A stretch of DNA of 48,752 nt from Gammaproteobacteria bacterium. GTDB lineage: Bacteria; Pseudomonadota; Gammaproteobacteria; Pseudomonadales; Pseudomonadaceae. The notes below the pieces were generated by a model that saw nothing but the letters and a program-made list of their open reading frames with translations, did no database searches and was not told the origin of the DNA. Where the stretch lies: assembly GCA_023475025.1 (NCBI GenBank), contig JAMCWB010000020.1:1-48752 (forward strand), written 5' to 3'. A program made the position numbers and the translations under genes. This document shows positions 26,587 to 35,576 of this stretch, one piece after another (positions within the stretch are counted from its first letter, which is position 1; each line of letters opens with the position of its first letter).

Positions 26587-27783
26587 TTACAGTTCAAGAA
26601 TCATTTTCGAAACGATGTTCTTCTGGATCTCGTTGGATCCGCCGAAGATCGACAGTTTGCGCATATTGAAGTATGAGCCGGCCAGGGACGGGCTGTAGTC
26701 CTCGAGCAGAACGTCGCCGTCGTAGCCATATTCCATTTCTTCCGGCAGGAAGGGCAGGGCATAGGGCCCCAGCGCCTTGCGCATCAGGTGGGTAATGGTC
26801 TGACGGATTTCGGTGCCCTGAACCTTGAGGATAGAGCTTTCTGCGCCTGGTACGCCGCCTTCGGAGGCCGCGGCGACAATACGCAGGGTGCTCATTTCAG
26901 CAGCCATCAGCGACATTTCGATCTCGGCGATCTGGCTGCGGAACAGCGTGTCTTCGATCAGCGGACGACCGTTCTTCTGCTGCTTGCTGGCGATGCGCTT
27001 GAGGTTGGTCAGCGCTGCCTTGGAAGCACCGATGCCGGCCAGGCCGGTCCGTTCGTGGGTCAACAGGTACTTGGCGCAGGTCCAACCCTTGTTCTCTTCA
27101 CCAACCAGGTTCTCGACCGGTACTTTGACGTCATCGAAGAAGACTTCGTTGACTTCATGCTCGCCGTCCAGTGTGTGGATCGGGCGCATGGTGATGCCGG
27201 GTGTGTCCAGGTCGATCAGCAGGAAGGAAATACCCCGCTGCTGCTGAGCTTCCGGATCGGTGCGTACCAGACAGAAGATCCAGTTGGCGTGTTGGCCCAG
27301 TGTGGTCCAGGTCTTCTGACCATTGACGATGTAATGATCGCCATCGCGCACGGCGCGGGTTTTCAGCGAGGCCAGGTCGGAACCGGCGCCCGGCTCGGAG
27401 TAACCCTGACACCACCAGTCGGTGCCATCGAGGATGCGCGGCAGGTACTTTTGCTTTTGCTCTTCAGTACCGAACTTGATGATCACCGGGGCAACCATGT
27501 TGACGCCGAAAGGCACCAGGCGGGGTGCGCCGGCAGCGGCGGACTCTTCGTCGAAAATATGCTTTTCGATCGGGCCCCAGTCAGTACCACCATGCTCAAC
27601 CGGCCAGCCGGGTGCATACCAGCCTTTGGCAGAAAGAATTTTCTGCCAGCGCTCGTGGTCTTCCTTGGACATGTGCTTGCCCAGTTTGACCTTGGCAGCG
27701 ATATCCGCAGGCAGTTCCTGCTTGAGAAATTCACGCACTTCATCGCGGAAGGCGATTTGTTCAGGGGTGAAATGGATTTCCAT
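26587..27783 (-). CDS. Acyl-CoA dehydrogenase (large-subunit, PimC-like)
   Basis: A 398-residue acyl-CoA dehydrogenase. It carries GYSEPGAGSDLASLKTRA and NGQKTWTTLGQHANWIFCLVRT, the flavin and substrate-binding segments, and ends KLSIFGGSNEIQKNIVSKMIL. The overall sequence, including FTPEQIAFRDEVREFLKQELP, resembles PimC of the pimelate operon as I recall it. The ATG at 27783 has CGAGGAAA upstream; a longer upstream reading to 27837 lacks family similarity. It precedes the small dehydrogenase by 11 bases and follows the hydratase/dehydrogenase fusion gene by about 60. Confidence 0.92.
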   Translation of the reverse strand: MEIHFTPEQIAFRDEVREFLKQELPADIAAKVKLGKHMSKEDHERWQKILSAKGWYAPGWPVEHGGTDWGPIEKHIFDEESAAAGAPRLVPFGVNMVAPVIIKFGTEEQKQKYLPRILDGTDWWCQGYSEPGAGSDLASLKTRAVRDGDHYIVNGQKTWTTLGQHANWIFCLVRTDPEAQQQRGISFLLIDLDTPGITMRPIHTLDGEHEVNEVFFDDVKVPVENLVGEENKGWTCAKYLLTHERTGLAGIGASKAALTNLKRIASKQQKNGRPLIEDTLFRSQIAEIEMSLMAAEMSTLRIVAAASEGGVPGAESSILKVQGTEIRQTITHLMRKALGPYALPFLPEEMEYGYDGDVLLEDYSPSLAGSYFNMRKLSIFGGSNEIQKNIVSKMILEL

Positions 27784-27846
27784 GGGTTTTCCTCGTTTAA
27801 ATACAGGTAGCGGGCGGCTCACCCTGCGGCGAGCCACCCCGAGTCA

Positions 27847-29940
27847 TCACAGATCAGCGAACTTGCGCCCTTCCTTGGCCAGCTTTTCCAGCAGCGGTGC
27901 AGGCTTCCACCAGGCACCATGCTGTTCATGGAATTCGCAGATGCGGGCATAGACGCGGTCCAGGCCAATGCTGTCAGCATAGAACATGGGGCCGCCCTGA
28001 TGCGATGGAAAGCCGTAACCATTGATGTAGATTACGTCGATATCGCTTGCCCGCTGGGCAATGCCTTCCTCGAGGATCTTGGCGCCCTCGTTGATCAATG
28101 CATACATGCAACGCTCAAGAATATACTCATCCGAGAGTTGCTGGCGCTGAATACCCTGCTCTTTAGAGGCCGCTTCCAGAATGGCAGGCAGTTCAGGGTT
28201 GTCCAGCGGTGTGCGCGAACCTTTTTCGTAGAGGTAGAAGCCCTTGCCGGTTTTTTGTCCCAGCATACCGGCGTCAGCCATCTTGCCGAGAATGGTCGGC
28301 AACTTGAATTCCGGGCTCAGGGTTTCACGTTGGCGGTTGCGGATTGCCAGGCCGATATCCAGGCCGGACAAGTCGCGCATGGCGAAGGGGCCCATGGCCA
28401 TACCAAATTTCTTCAGCACGCCATCAACCTGGGCTGGGGTGGCGCCTTCTTCCAGCAGAAACTCGGATTCACGACCGTACTGGAACACCATGCGGTTACC
28501 GACAAAGCCATCGCAGACGCCAACCGGCACAGCGACTTTCTTCAGTTTCTTGCCGATAGCCATAGCTGTGGCCAGCACCTCGTTGCTGGTCTTGGCGCCA
28601 CGCACTACTTCCAGCAGGCGCATTACGTTGGCCGGACTGAAGAAGTGCAGACCGACCACATCCTCCGGTCGCTTGGTGAAGTTGGCAATCGCGTTCAGAT
28701 CCAGCGAACTGGTGTTGGAAGCCAGGATGGCACCCGGCTTGCAGTTGGCATCCAGTGCCTCGAAGACCTTCTGCTTGACGCCCATGTCTTCAAACACCGC
28801 TTCGACGACCAGGTCGACATCGGACAGGTCGGCATAATCGGTGATGCCGCTGACCAGTTGCATGCGCTTTTCCAGCGCAGCTTCGCTCAGGCTGCCACGC
28901 TTGACGCTCATGCCATAGGTGTCGCGGGCACGCTCGATGGCCTTGTCGCGGGCTTCGTCGCTGATTTCCAGAATCTTTACCGGAATGCCGGCATTGGCAA
29001 AGCACATGGCAATACCGACACCCATGGTGCCGCCACCAATAACACCGGCGGATTTGATCTCGCGCACCGGGGTGTCTTTCGGCAGGTCGTTGACCTTGGA
29101 GGCCAGGCGCTCGGTAAAGAAGGCGTGAACCAGGGCGGCGCGCTGGGGCGATACCAGACACTCGCCGAACAGCTCACGCTCGCGCTTGAGGCCATCGGCC
29201 AGCGGCAGGGTAAAGGAGGCTTCTACGGCAGATACGCAGCGCTGGGGAGAAAACAGACCAGGGGTTTTCTTCTCGATCTCGGCCCGCTTGGCGGCAACCA
29301 GCGCGGCATTGTCGACGCCTTCCAGCTTGTCGGTACGCTCGCCGGTGCGGCGGGCGCCCTTGCCGTCAGCGATCAGTTGCTCGGCAAAAGCCTTGCCGGC
29401 AGCCAGCAGATCACCTTCAAAGAGCTCATCAACCACACCCAGCTCGTTGGCTTCTACGGCACTGATGGGTGCGCCGCTGACGATCATGTCGAGGGCTTTG
29501 CGGACACCAACCACACGGGGCAAACGTTGGGTGCCACCGGCACCCGGCAGCAGGCCGAGTTTGACTTCCGGCAGGCCAACCTTGGCGTCTTTGCGTGCAA
29601 TGCGGTAATGGCAGCTGAGGGCGACTTCCAGGCCGCCACCCAGAGCGGTACCGTGAATCACGGCGATGCTCGGCTTGTTACCGGCTTCGATGTCATTGAC
29701 CACTTCCGGCAGGCCCGGGCTCTTCGGCGGCTTGCCGAATTCCTTGATATCGGCACCGGCAATAAAGGTATTGCCTTCGCAGACCAGCACAATCGCCTTG
29801 ACCTCGGCATCCGCCTCGGCAGCCTTGAAGCTGTTCTGCAGGCCTTCGCGTACGGCAATGCCCAGCGCATTGACTGGAGGATTGTTGACCCGGATAACCG
29901 CGATAGGGCCCTGACGTTCCAGCGTGACCACGTCCGACAT
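27847..29940 (-). CDS. Enoyl-CoA hydratase / 3-hydroxyacyl-CoA dehydrogenase fusion (PimF-like)
   Basis: A 697-residue bifunctional beta-oxidation enzyme. The N-terminal crotonase domain (about 1-190) has the oxyanion-hole AFIAGADIKEFG-type run (here TFIAGADIKEFG), GGGLEVALSCHYRIA and LPEVKLGLLPGAGGTQRLP. A linker leads to an NAD-binding domain at about 300 (AGVIGGGTMGVGIAMCFANAG), with the catalytic His in GLHFFSPANVMRLLEVV, then two C-terminal dehydrogenase domains. Size and order match peroxisomal-type fusions such as PimF rather than the FadB of FadBA complexes. GGGAGG precedes the ATG. Two IclR-type dyads lie 32 and 60 bp upstream. Confidence 0.95.
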   Translation of the reverse strand: MSDVVTLERQGPIAVIRVNNPPVNALGIAVREGLQNSFKAAEADAEVKAIVLVCEGNTFIAGADIKEFGKPPKSPGLPEVVNDIEAGNKPSIAVIHGTALGGGLEVALSCHYRIARKDAKVGLPEVKLGLLPGAGGTQRLPRVVGVRKALDMIVSGAPISAVEANELGVVDELFEGDLLAAGKAFAEQLIADGKGARRTGERTDKLEGVDNAALVAAKRAEIEKKTPGLFSPQRCVSAVEASFTLPLADGLKRERELFGECLVSPQRAALVHAFFTERLASKVNDLPKDTPVREIKSAGVIGGGTMGVGIAMCFANAGIPVKILEISDEARDKAIERARDTYGMSVKRGSLSEAALEKRMQLVSGITDYADLSDVDLVVEAVFEDMGVKQKVFEALDANCKPGAILASNTSSLDLNAIANFTKRPEDVVGLHFFSPANVMRLLEVVRGAKTSNEVLATAMAIGKKLKKVAVPVGVCDGFVGNRMVFQYGRESEFLLEEGATPAQVDGVLKKFGMAMGPFAMRDLSGLDIGLAIRNRQRETLSPEFKLPTILGKMADAGMLGQKTGKGFYLYEKGSRTPLDNPELPAILEAASKEQGIQRQQLSDEYILERCMYALINEGAKILEEGIAQRASDIDVIYINGYGFPSHQGGPMFYADSIGLDRVYARICEFHEQHGAWWKPAPLLEKLAKEGRKFADL

Positions 29941-29971
29941 GCTTAACCTCCCTTGGAGTAAATCAATTTAA

Positions 29972-30014
29972 TTCCACTATGCGAAATAATGAAATCATAT
30001 TCCGCTAGGCAAAA
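29972..30014. promoter_or_regulatory. IclR-type operator pair upstream of the hydratase/dehydrogenase fusion
   Basis: TTCCAC-TAT-GCGAAA (29972-29986) and TTCCGC-TAG-GCAAAA (30000-30014) lie 28 bp apart centre to centre in AT-rich DNA upstream of the fusion gene. Both fit the TTYCGC-N3-GCRRAA dyad seen at 20620, 31197 and 38328. Confidence 0.65.
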
Positions 30015-30101
30015 TACAAAAAATAAAGCCGCTTGTCGATGCCTGGTTGAAGAGGAATGGGGATTTATCAGTAAAGATGATGGCCAAGCGGCTTGCCGCT
30101 T

Positions 30102-30231
30102 GGCTGAAGGCTGAAGGCTGAAGGCTGAAAGCTGGAAGCCTTATGTGGGTATGGGTGGCTCGTTATGCGTGCGGAAAACAGCAATTCATACAAGAATGTG
30201 GCTTCCAGCCTTCAGCCTTCAGCCTTCAGCC
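30102..30231. repeat. Inverted arrays of a 7-bp repeat (GGCTGAA / TTCAGCC)
   Basis: Four perfect GGCTGAA units and one degenerate unit (30102-30136) face three TTCAGCC units with a degenerate lead-in (30201-30231) across a loop of about 65 nt. Together they make a long potential hairpin just past the iclR stop codon. A related array lies at 35372-35567. Confidence 0.85.
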
Positions 30232-30245
30232 GCCAGCGCCGCTCG

Positions 30246-31043
30246 CTAAACCCCGAGCCGTTCGATGTCGCGGGCGAGCATGGCGAGTTGGTGGGCGAGC
30301 TGGTTTTTCACTTTTTCTTCGGATACCAGATAGGAGGGCGCGCCGCAGGTCAGGGCCATGATGGTGCCGTCCTGCAGGTAGAGGGGGACGCCGGCGGCAT
30401 TGACGTTGCGGTCCCAGTTACCCAGTGACAGGCAGAAGCCGTGCTGGCGAAAATCTTCGAAGCACTCTTCCAGTTGCGTCTGCCACTCGGGCCATTGCTC
30501 GGGGTTGCGGGCTTCGATGGCGGCCAGTACGTGAGCGCGCTCTTCATCCTTCATTGCCGCCAGGTAGGCGCGGCCGGCAGCCGTGGTGGCCAGCGGCAGA
30601 CGCACACCGACATCCATGCGCAGCGAGGTGGTCTCGGCCGGGCGGCAGTTTTCCACGTATATCATCGACAGGCGGTCGCGGCAGGTCAGGCCGACCGAAG
30701 TATTGGTCGAGCGAGCGAATTCATCCATATAGGGCTTGGCCAGCTGGCGCACCCGCAGGTTGGAGACATAGGCATAACCCAGGGCCAGCACGCCGGAGTC
30801 CAGCTGGTATTTTTCCAGTTGCGGCGAGTAGCTGAGGTAGCCCAGCTTGGTCAGGGTATAGGTCATGCGTGAGACAGTCGGTTTGGGCAGGCCGGTGATG
30901 CGGGCGATATCCTGATTGCCCATGACCACCGATCCCTGGCTGAAGGCCCGCAGCACATCGAGGCCGCGCGACAGTGCTTCGACAAATTTCCGGTCCTTGG
31001 GTGTGGCGGGCGTAGCTGGGCTGATTTCCAGGTTGTCGTTCAT
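30246..31043 (-). CDS. IclR family transcriptional regulator
   Basis: A 265-residue regulator. The N-terminal winged helix (about 20-85: FVEALSRGLDVLRAFSQG, NQDIARITGLPKPTVSRMTYTLTKLGYL) is followed by an IclR effector domain with LGYAYVSNLRVRQLAKPYMDEFA, VGVRLPLATTAAGRAYLA and the late SLGNWDRNVNAAGVPLY. Such proteins bind short dyads as dimers or tetramers and respond to aromatic or carboxylic effectors. The gene is divergent from the acyl-CoA ligase and sits between units that carry the shared dyad, so it is the obvious candidate regulator of the surrounding catabolic genes. Confidence 0.94.
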   Translation of the reverse strand: MNDNLEISPATPATPKDRKFVEALSRGLDVLRAFSQGSVVMGNQDIARITGLPKPTVSRMTYTLTKLGYLSYSPQLEKYQLDSGVLALGYAYVSNLRVRQLAKPYMDEFARSTNTSVGLTCRDRLSMIYVENCRPAETTSLRMDVGVRLPLATTAAGRAYLAAMKDEERAHVLAAIEARNPEQWPEWQTQLEECFEDFRQHGFCLSLGNWDRNVNAAGVPLYLQDGTIMALTCGAPSYLVSEEKVKNQLAHQLAMLARDIERLGV

Positions 31044-31196
31044 ACGGTCTGCTTGCTGTCTGGCCGGGCCGGCGGGGCGGTCTCCGGGGGTCTATTATTA
31101 CGGACGTGTCCGAGTCTCATTTCGACTTTAGTGCCACTGATCGTCTCAATCATTGCACAGTCAATAGGGATAGAATAGCATCTTTTTGGTATTTCA

Positions 31197-31211
31197 TTCC
31201 GCTCTGCAAAA
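31197..31211. promoter_or_regulatory. IclR-type operator upstream of the acyl-CoA ligase
   Basis: TTCCGC-TCT-GCAAAA lies 24 bp before the ligase start codon, between it and iclR. No convincing second copy is found here, unlike at the other three units. Confidence 0.6.
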
Positions 31212-31234
31212 CAATAGTCCGTTAAGAGGTTTCT

Positions 31235-32863
31235 ATGACGTCACCCGGTCAGTACCAGGTCAGCTCCCAATTGGCTGAGCTCGGGCACCGCAGCATTTAC
31301 GACATTCTTGCCCAGGCGCGGCAGGATTATGGCAACAAACCGGCGTTCTCTTGCGGTACGGATACCCTGAGCTTTATCGATCTGGATGATCGCGCTGATC
31401 AGTTGGCACGGTACCTGCGTCACGGGCTTGGCCTGCAGCCGGGCGAGCGCCTGGCGATCATGCTGCCTAACTTGCTGCAATATACCATCGGAATCTTTGC
31501 CGCGCTCAAGGCCGGGCTGGTGATCGTCAACACCAACCCGCAGTACACCGCCAGTGAAGCACGGCATCAGTTCAGCGATTCCGGTGCCAGTGCGGTACTG
31601 GTGCTGGATAAACTGGTCCCGCTGGTTCGCGGCGTGCAGGCGGATACCGCGATCAAGCACCTGATTGTGACCAGTGCCGATGACCTGCAGGCCCCCCAGC
31701 TGACCACCTGCGCCGCTGATGAAACCCGCTTTATGCACGCCCTGCAAGCCGGCGCTGACCTGCCAGCGGTCAGCCCTGAGCGTGATCATGATGATCTGGC
31801 TCTGTTGCAGTACACGGGCGGAACCACCGGGGTATCCAAGGGCGCCATGCTGACCCATCACAACATCCTGTGTAATGTGTTGCAGGCGGTCAGTATTCTC
31901 AAGCCTGGTGAAGTGGAGTACGGCAACGAAGTGCGCGTGTCGCCGCTGCCGCTTTACCATATCTTCGCCTTTACCGCGAACTGCATTGCCTCGGTGTTTA
32001 CTGGATTCCATAGCGTACTGATCAGCAATCCGCGCGACCTGGACAGCATGATGGCCGATCTCAAGCGGCATCCCTTTACCCTGCTGACCGGCATCAACTC
32101 CCTCTTCGTATCCCTGATGGCGCACCCGGACTTTGACAGCCTGGATTTCAGCCGGCTGAAGTGGGTCAATTCAGGTGGTGCACCACTTAATACCGAAATT
32201 GCCAAGCGTTGGCTGGCGCGCACCGGCAGCGTGATCCGTGAGGGTTATGGCCTGACCGAAACCTCGCCGGTGGTGGTGGCCTCGACGGCCAATACGCCCT
32301 ATCGCGAGGGCTATATTGGCAAGGCGGTGATCGATACCTTCATGCAGACGGTAGACGATGATGGCAATCCAACCGCACGCGGTGAGCCGGGTGAACTACT
32401 GATCAAGGGTCCGCAGGTGATGCAGGGGTACTGGCAACGGCCGGATGAAACAGCCAAGACCTTCAGTGCAGACGGCTGGCTGAAAACCGGTGATGTCGGG
32501 GTGATTGACGAGGAAGGCTTTCTCAAGCTGGTTGATCGCAAGAAAGACATGATTCTGGTCTCCGGCTTCAACGTCTACCCCAATGATGTCGAGGATGCGG
32601 TCATGCGCCACCCGGGGATTCGCGAGTGTGTGGCGGTGGGTATTCCTGATGAACGCACTGGCGAGGCGATCAAGCTCTATGTCAGCCTGCACGATGCTAC
32701 TTTGGATAGTGCTGGTATCATCGCCCATTGCCGCGAGCACCTGACCGGCTACAAGATTCCCCGCCAGGTCGAGATCCGCGATGACCTGCCAAAGTCGACG
32801 GTCGGCAAATTGCTGCGCCGGGTGCTGCGTGATGAAGCGCGCGCGCAGGCGGGCGCGGCATGA
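31235..32863 (+). CDS. Acyl-CoA ligase (AMP-forming; FadD/PimA-like)
   Basis: A 542-residue adenylate-forming ligase. The phosphate-binding loop is YTGGTTGVSKGAMLTHHN (around residue 194). YGLTETSPVVV is the core motif before the hinge, GWLKTGDVGVIDEEGF contains the ribose-binding Asp, and KSTVGKLLRR near the end has the catalytic Lys. NTNPQYTASEARHQFSDSGASAV is typical of FadD-like medium/long-chain ligases, including the dicarboxylate ligase PimA. It activates a carboxylic acid to its CoA thioester using ATP. AAGAGG precedes the ATG. Its end overlaps the next gene by four bases. Confidence 0.93.
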   Translation: MTSPGQYQVSSQLAELGHRSIYDILAQARQDYGNKPAFSCGTDTLSFIDLDDRADQLARYLRHGLGLQPGERLAIMLPNLLQYTIGIFAALKAGLVIVNTNPQYTASEARHQFSDSGASAVLVLDKLVPLVRGVQADTAIKHLIVTSADDLQAPQLTTCAADETRFMHALQAGADLPAVSPERDHDDLALLQYTGGTTGVSKGAMLTHHNILCNVLQAVSILKPGEVEYGNEVRVSPLPLYHIFAFTANCIASVFTGFHSVLISNPRDLDSMMADLKRHPFTLLTGINSLFVSLMAHPDFDSLDFSRLKWVNSGGAPLNTEIAKRWLARTGSVIREGYGLTETSPVVVASTANTPYREGYIGKAVIDTFMQTVDDDGNPTARGEPGELLIKGPQVMQGYWQRPDETAKTFSADGWLKTGDVGVIDEEGFLKLVDRKKDMILVSGFNVYPNDVEDAVMRHPGIRECVAVGIPDERTGEAIKLYVSLHDATLDSAGIIAHCREHLTGYKIPRQVEIRDDLPKSTVGKLLRRVLRDEARAQAGAA

Positions 32864-33531
32864 GCCAGCGCCTGCAGTTCAGTCTGAGCGATGGGCTGGC
32901 CGAGATCGTGCTGGACGACGGCAAGGTTAATGCGCTGTCCGAGGCCATGCTGGACGAGTTGCTGGCAGCCATCGCGGAGGCTGCCGCAGCCGATGCGGCC
33001 TTGCTGATCAGTGGTCGCCCGGGGTGTTTCAGTGCCGGCTATGACCGCAAGCTGATTGCCGCCGGTGGCCCTGCCTGTGACGCCATGCGTGCCGCCGGCG
33101 ACCGTTTGACCCTGGCCCTGCTGGACTATCCGGCACCGCTGGTGATTGCCGCCAGCGGTCATGCCATGGCCAAGGCGGCCTTTATGCTCCTGTTGGCCGA
33201 CTACCGCGTTGGCACCACTGGGGATTGGCAGGTTGCTCTCAATGAGGTGGCTATCGGCATGACCATGCCCAGGGCTGCCATGGCAATTGCCCGTGAACGG
33301 GTGGCACCCCAGTGGCTATCGCGCTGCGCCTTGCAGGCCCAAGGTCTGAACCCTGATCAGGCGGTACAGGCCGGCTTTTTTGATGAGTTGCATGCCAGTG
33401 AGCATGTGCTGCTGGAGGCGCGCGGCCATCTGCAACGCCTCGCTGCCTTGCCTCGCAGCGCCTACCGTGAGACCAGAATGCTGTTGAATGCGCCTTTGCG
33501 CGCAGCGGTATTGCCCTGGTTACAGGCTTGA
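32860..33531 (+). CDS. Crotonase (enoyl-CoA hydratase/isomerase family)
   Basis: A 223-residue single-domain crotonase, shorter than the usual ~257. The oxyanion-hole segment is FSAGYDRKLI, and NEVAIGMTMPRAAMAIARERV stands where the active-site helix lies. The PGAGGTQR stretch of true hydratases is replaced, so hydration may not be its reaction; isomerase or a hydrolase are possible. Translation is coupled to the ligase (ATGA overlap). Confidence 0.85.
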   Translation: MSQRLQFSLSDGLAEIVLDDGKVNALSEAMLDELLAAIAEAAAADAALLISGRPGCFSAGYDRKLIAAGGPACDAMRAAGDRLTLALLDYPAPLVIAASGHAMAKAAFMLLLADYRVGTTGDWQVALNEVAIGMTMPRAAMAIARERVAPQWLSRCALQAQGLNPDQAVQAGFFDELHASEHVLLEARGHLQRLAALPRSAYRETRMLLNAPLRAAVLPWLQA

Positions 33532-33569
33532 TCCGGCCCCGGGCCAACCGGCAGGTGGCCCGACGCTGA

Positions 33570-34373
33570 CTACTCCTTGAAGTAAGCCACCTGGGTGCTG
33601 GTCAGCAGCAGGGTGCCGTCGCTTGCCCACAGGTGGGCGAGCTGGTCGGCATAATTGTGGTGATAGCGGCTGACGCCTGCCTGGCCAAGCAGAAAATCGG
33701 TACCGGCGCGCTGCAGATCATCCTGGGTCGCATGGAAATAATGCGTCATTGATACCGTGCCGGCTGGCGTGAAAGCCTGACGGCGGCTGAAAATGCGTGG
33801 CGCAAAAATATCGCCAAGGGCAGTCAAGGCGGCAAAATCCAGTGGCCTGGGTGGCTGGTCGCGCACCCACAGCAGGCTGTCATTGCTTTCCTGGTGACCA
33901 GGCATGAAGGCGCCGCTGATATAGCGCATATCATAATGCTTGAACCAGGCGCGCTCATGCCGCTCCAGGCGCGGCAGCTCGCTGACGGCGGGCGCTGGCG
34001 GGCAGTCGGCCACCTGCTCCGACCAGGTTTCCCGCCGGTTGGCAAAGAAGGCAGTGGCGCTGGTCATCACCTCGCCATTCTGGCGTAGCAAGAGCAGCCA
34101 GTGCTGGGTTGAGCGGTTGGTGCGCAGCGGGGTGGCTTCAATCTCAAAATCACCCAGGCCTACCGGGCCGGCAAAGTTGACCGTGAGCGAGACCGGGTCA
34201 CCGAGGCGCTCTGGATGCTGCAGTGCCGCATTCAGCAGGGTGGCTGCGGTCATGCCGCCAAAGGGGCCAACCATATTCAGGTAGGTTTCGTCACAGTGGC
34301 CAGTGAATTGATTGGCCGCCGTCATCTGCAGGCGAATGGCCTGATCCAGGGCATGGGTCGTTGGAGTGGTCAT
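33570..34373 (-). CDS. TesB-like acyl-CoA thioesterase
   Basis: A 267-residue double-hotdog thioesterase of the TesB-like PF13622 type: YLNMVGPFGGMTAATLLNAAL near the N-terminus, LTVNFAGPVGLGDFEIEATPLR in the first hotdog, and MTHYFHATQDDLQRAGTDFLLGQA in the second. It would hydrolyse acyl-CoA to the free acid and CoA. No ribosome site is evident before the ATG. It converges on the ligase-crotonase unit. Confidence 0.85.
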   Translation of the reverse strand: MTTPTTHALDQAIRLQMTAANQFTGHCDETYLNMVGPFGGMTAATLLNAALQHPERLGDPVSLTVNFAGPVGLGDFEIEATPLRTNRSTQHWLLLLRQNGEVMTSATAFFANRRETWSEQVADCPPAPAVSELPRLERHERAWFKHYDMRYISGAFMPGHQESNDSLLWVRDQPPRPLDFAALTALGDIFAPRIFSRRQAFTPAGTVSMTHYFHATQDDLQRAGTDFLLGQAGVSRYHHNYADQLAHLWASDGTLLLTSTQVAYFKE

Positions 34374-34445
34374 CGGAGGGTCCGAACTGCGTTATCGGGC
34401 AAGGTGGCACGACCGGCGCCGTGCCACCCGGAGGGAGGGTCACGC

Positions 34446-34928
34446 TCAGCCGCGCTTGTAGGTACCTACCAGGCGGTTCATCGCCAGCGCATGCGGCTCG
34501 ATCTTGGCCAGCAATTCCCACAGGGTCAGGCCCGGTGGCAGCTGCAGGTCTTCGTCCAGGGCGATCACCCAGAAATAGTACTGGTGCATGCCGTGGCCTT
34601 CGGGCGGCATCGGGCCGTTGTAACCGGTATTACCAAAGTCGTTCTTGCCGCGGACAAAATCCTGGCAACCTTCGCTCAGGGCGTTGACTGAGCCAGGGAT
34701 GTTGTACAGCGTCCAGTGCACAAAGCCGTAAGTACCGCGGGGTGAGATCAGCGGCGCATCCGGGTCGTGGCAGATGATGGCGAAGCCTTTGGTCTCCGCA
34801 GGGGCGTTGGCCCAGCTCAATTGTGGTGAGACATCCACCCCTTCGCCGGTATGCCGTTTGGGGATCGGGCTGGCGGGGTCGAAGTTGCTGCTGGTCAAGG
34901 TGAGTTCGTTGGAAAAAGCAAAACCCAT
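34446..34928 (-). CDS. YbhB/YbcL family (PEBP-like) protein
   Basis: A 160-residue protein of the Raf-kinase-inhibitor/phosphatidylethanolamine-binding fold. It shows SPQLSWANAPAETKGFAIICHDPDAP, FVHWTLYNIPG and the central GYNGPMPPEGHGMHQYYFWVIALD, all family hallmarks around the anion-binding site. The role in bacteria is unclear. A strong AAAGGAGA site precedes the ATG. Confidence 0.92.
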   Translation of the reverse strand: MGFAFSNELTLTSSNFDPASPIPKRHTGEGVDVSPQLSWANAPAETKGFAIICHDPDAPLISPRGTYGFVHWTLYNIPGSVNALSEGCQDFVRGKNDFGNTGYNGPMPPEGHGMHQYYFWVIALDEDLQLPPGLTLWELLAKIEPHALAMNRLVGTYKRG

Positions 34929-35024
34929 AATCGTCTCCTTTAAAGTGGATAACGCGCTTGGAAAGTGTTTTCAGCCTAGACCCTTGCGGGTGCTCGCGGC
35001 AACCGGGTAGCCCGAAGCAGTCGG

Positions 35025-35321
35025 TCAGCGGATCAAGGCGCTGAGCAGCCAGAGACCGAGCAAAATCCAGATCACCCCGGCAACAAACCGTTTACGGACC
35101 ATGCGCTGCACACCCAGATAGATCAGGAACAGGCCCAGGATGACCGCAGCAATGGTTAAAATGCCACTGTCTACGCCAAGCGCCCGGGAAAATCCGTTGA
35201 TAAAGGCGGTGCTGGCACCGGTAATGATCTCGAACAACCACATCAGGCTATCGAGAATGACCCGGATAATAGTGCCCAAGGCAGCGCCCAGCCATTCAAA
35301 CGGGTTGTTGGTCATGTACAT
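35025..35321 (-). CDS. Small hypothetical inner-membrane protein
   Basis: A 98-residue protein with three hydrophobic helices (about 15-38, 52-70 and 80-97) and basic residues (RMVRKRF) between the last two. I do not recognise the family. The start may be either of two Mets two codons apart; neither has a clear ribosome site. It stands alone between the PEBP-like gene and a heptamer repeat tract. Confidence 0.65.
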   Translation of the reverse strand: MYMTNNPFEWLGAALGTIIRVILDSLMWLFEIITGASTAFINGFSRALGVDSGILTIAAVILGLFLIYLGVQRMVRKRFVAGVIWILLGLWLLSALIR

Positions 35322-35371
35322 GCGGACTATCGCTCAGCTGTGTTCAAGCGCATACCTTAGCAAAAAAAACG

Positions 35372-35567
35372 GGCTGAAGGCTGAAAGCTAGAAGCTAGAA
35401 GCTAGAAGCTTGAAGCCGATTTTCATTGTGAGTTGCTGGCTATTGCGCGCGAACCAAGCAACTCACACCCTTATTAGCCTTCAGCCTTCAGCCTTCAACG
35501 GCAAGCAACAAGCACACGCTGATCACTTCCAGCTTCCAGCTTCCAGCCTCCCGCCTCCCGCCTCCAG
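35372..35567. repeat. Heptamer repeat arrays, several diverged unit types
   Basis: The left array (35372-35417) runs GGCTGAA twice, AGCTAGA three times, then AGCTTGA. The opposing strand types appear as TTCAGCC units (35478-35497) and then CTTCCAG three times, CCTCCCG twice and CCTCCAG (35526-35567). All keep a strict 7-bp period and are mostly inverted, able to fold into a long hairpin. The tract lies just downstream of the thiolase stop, in the same position as the tract beyond iclR. Confidence 0.85.
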
Positions 35568-35576
35568 CGTCTGACG

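Noticed and set aside
27919..29946. A 675-codon plus-strand open frame opposite the hydratase/dehydrogenase fusion gene
   Set aside because: It is the antisense shadow of a well-recognised enzyme; its translation has no domain-like features.
31120..31134. Second IclR-type dyad near iclR (TTTCGACTTTAGTGC)
   Set aside because: Only the left half matches; the right half does not fit GCRRAA.
32860..33531. Calling the crotonase a true enoyl-CoA hydratase
   Set aside because: The protein is short and the PGAGGTQR-type active-site stretch is replaced, so only the superfamily is supported.
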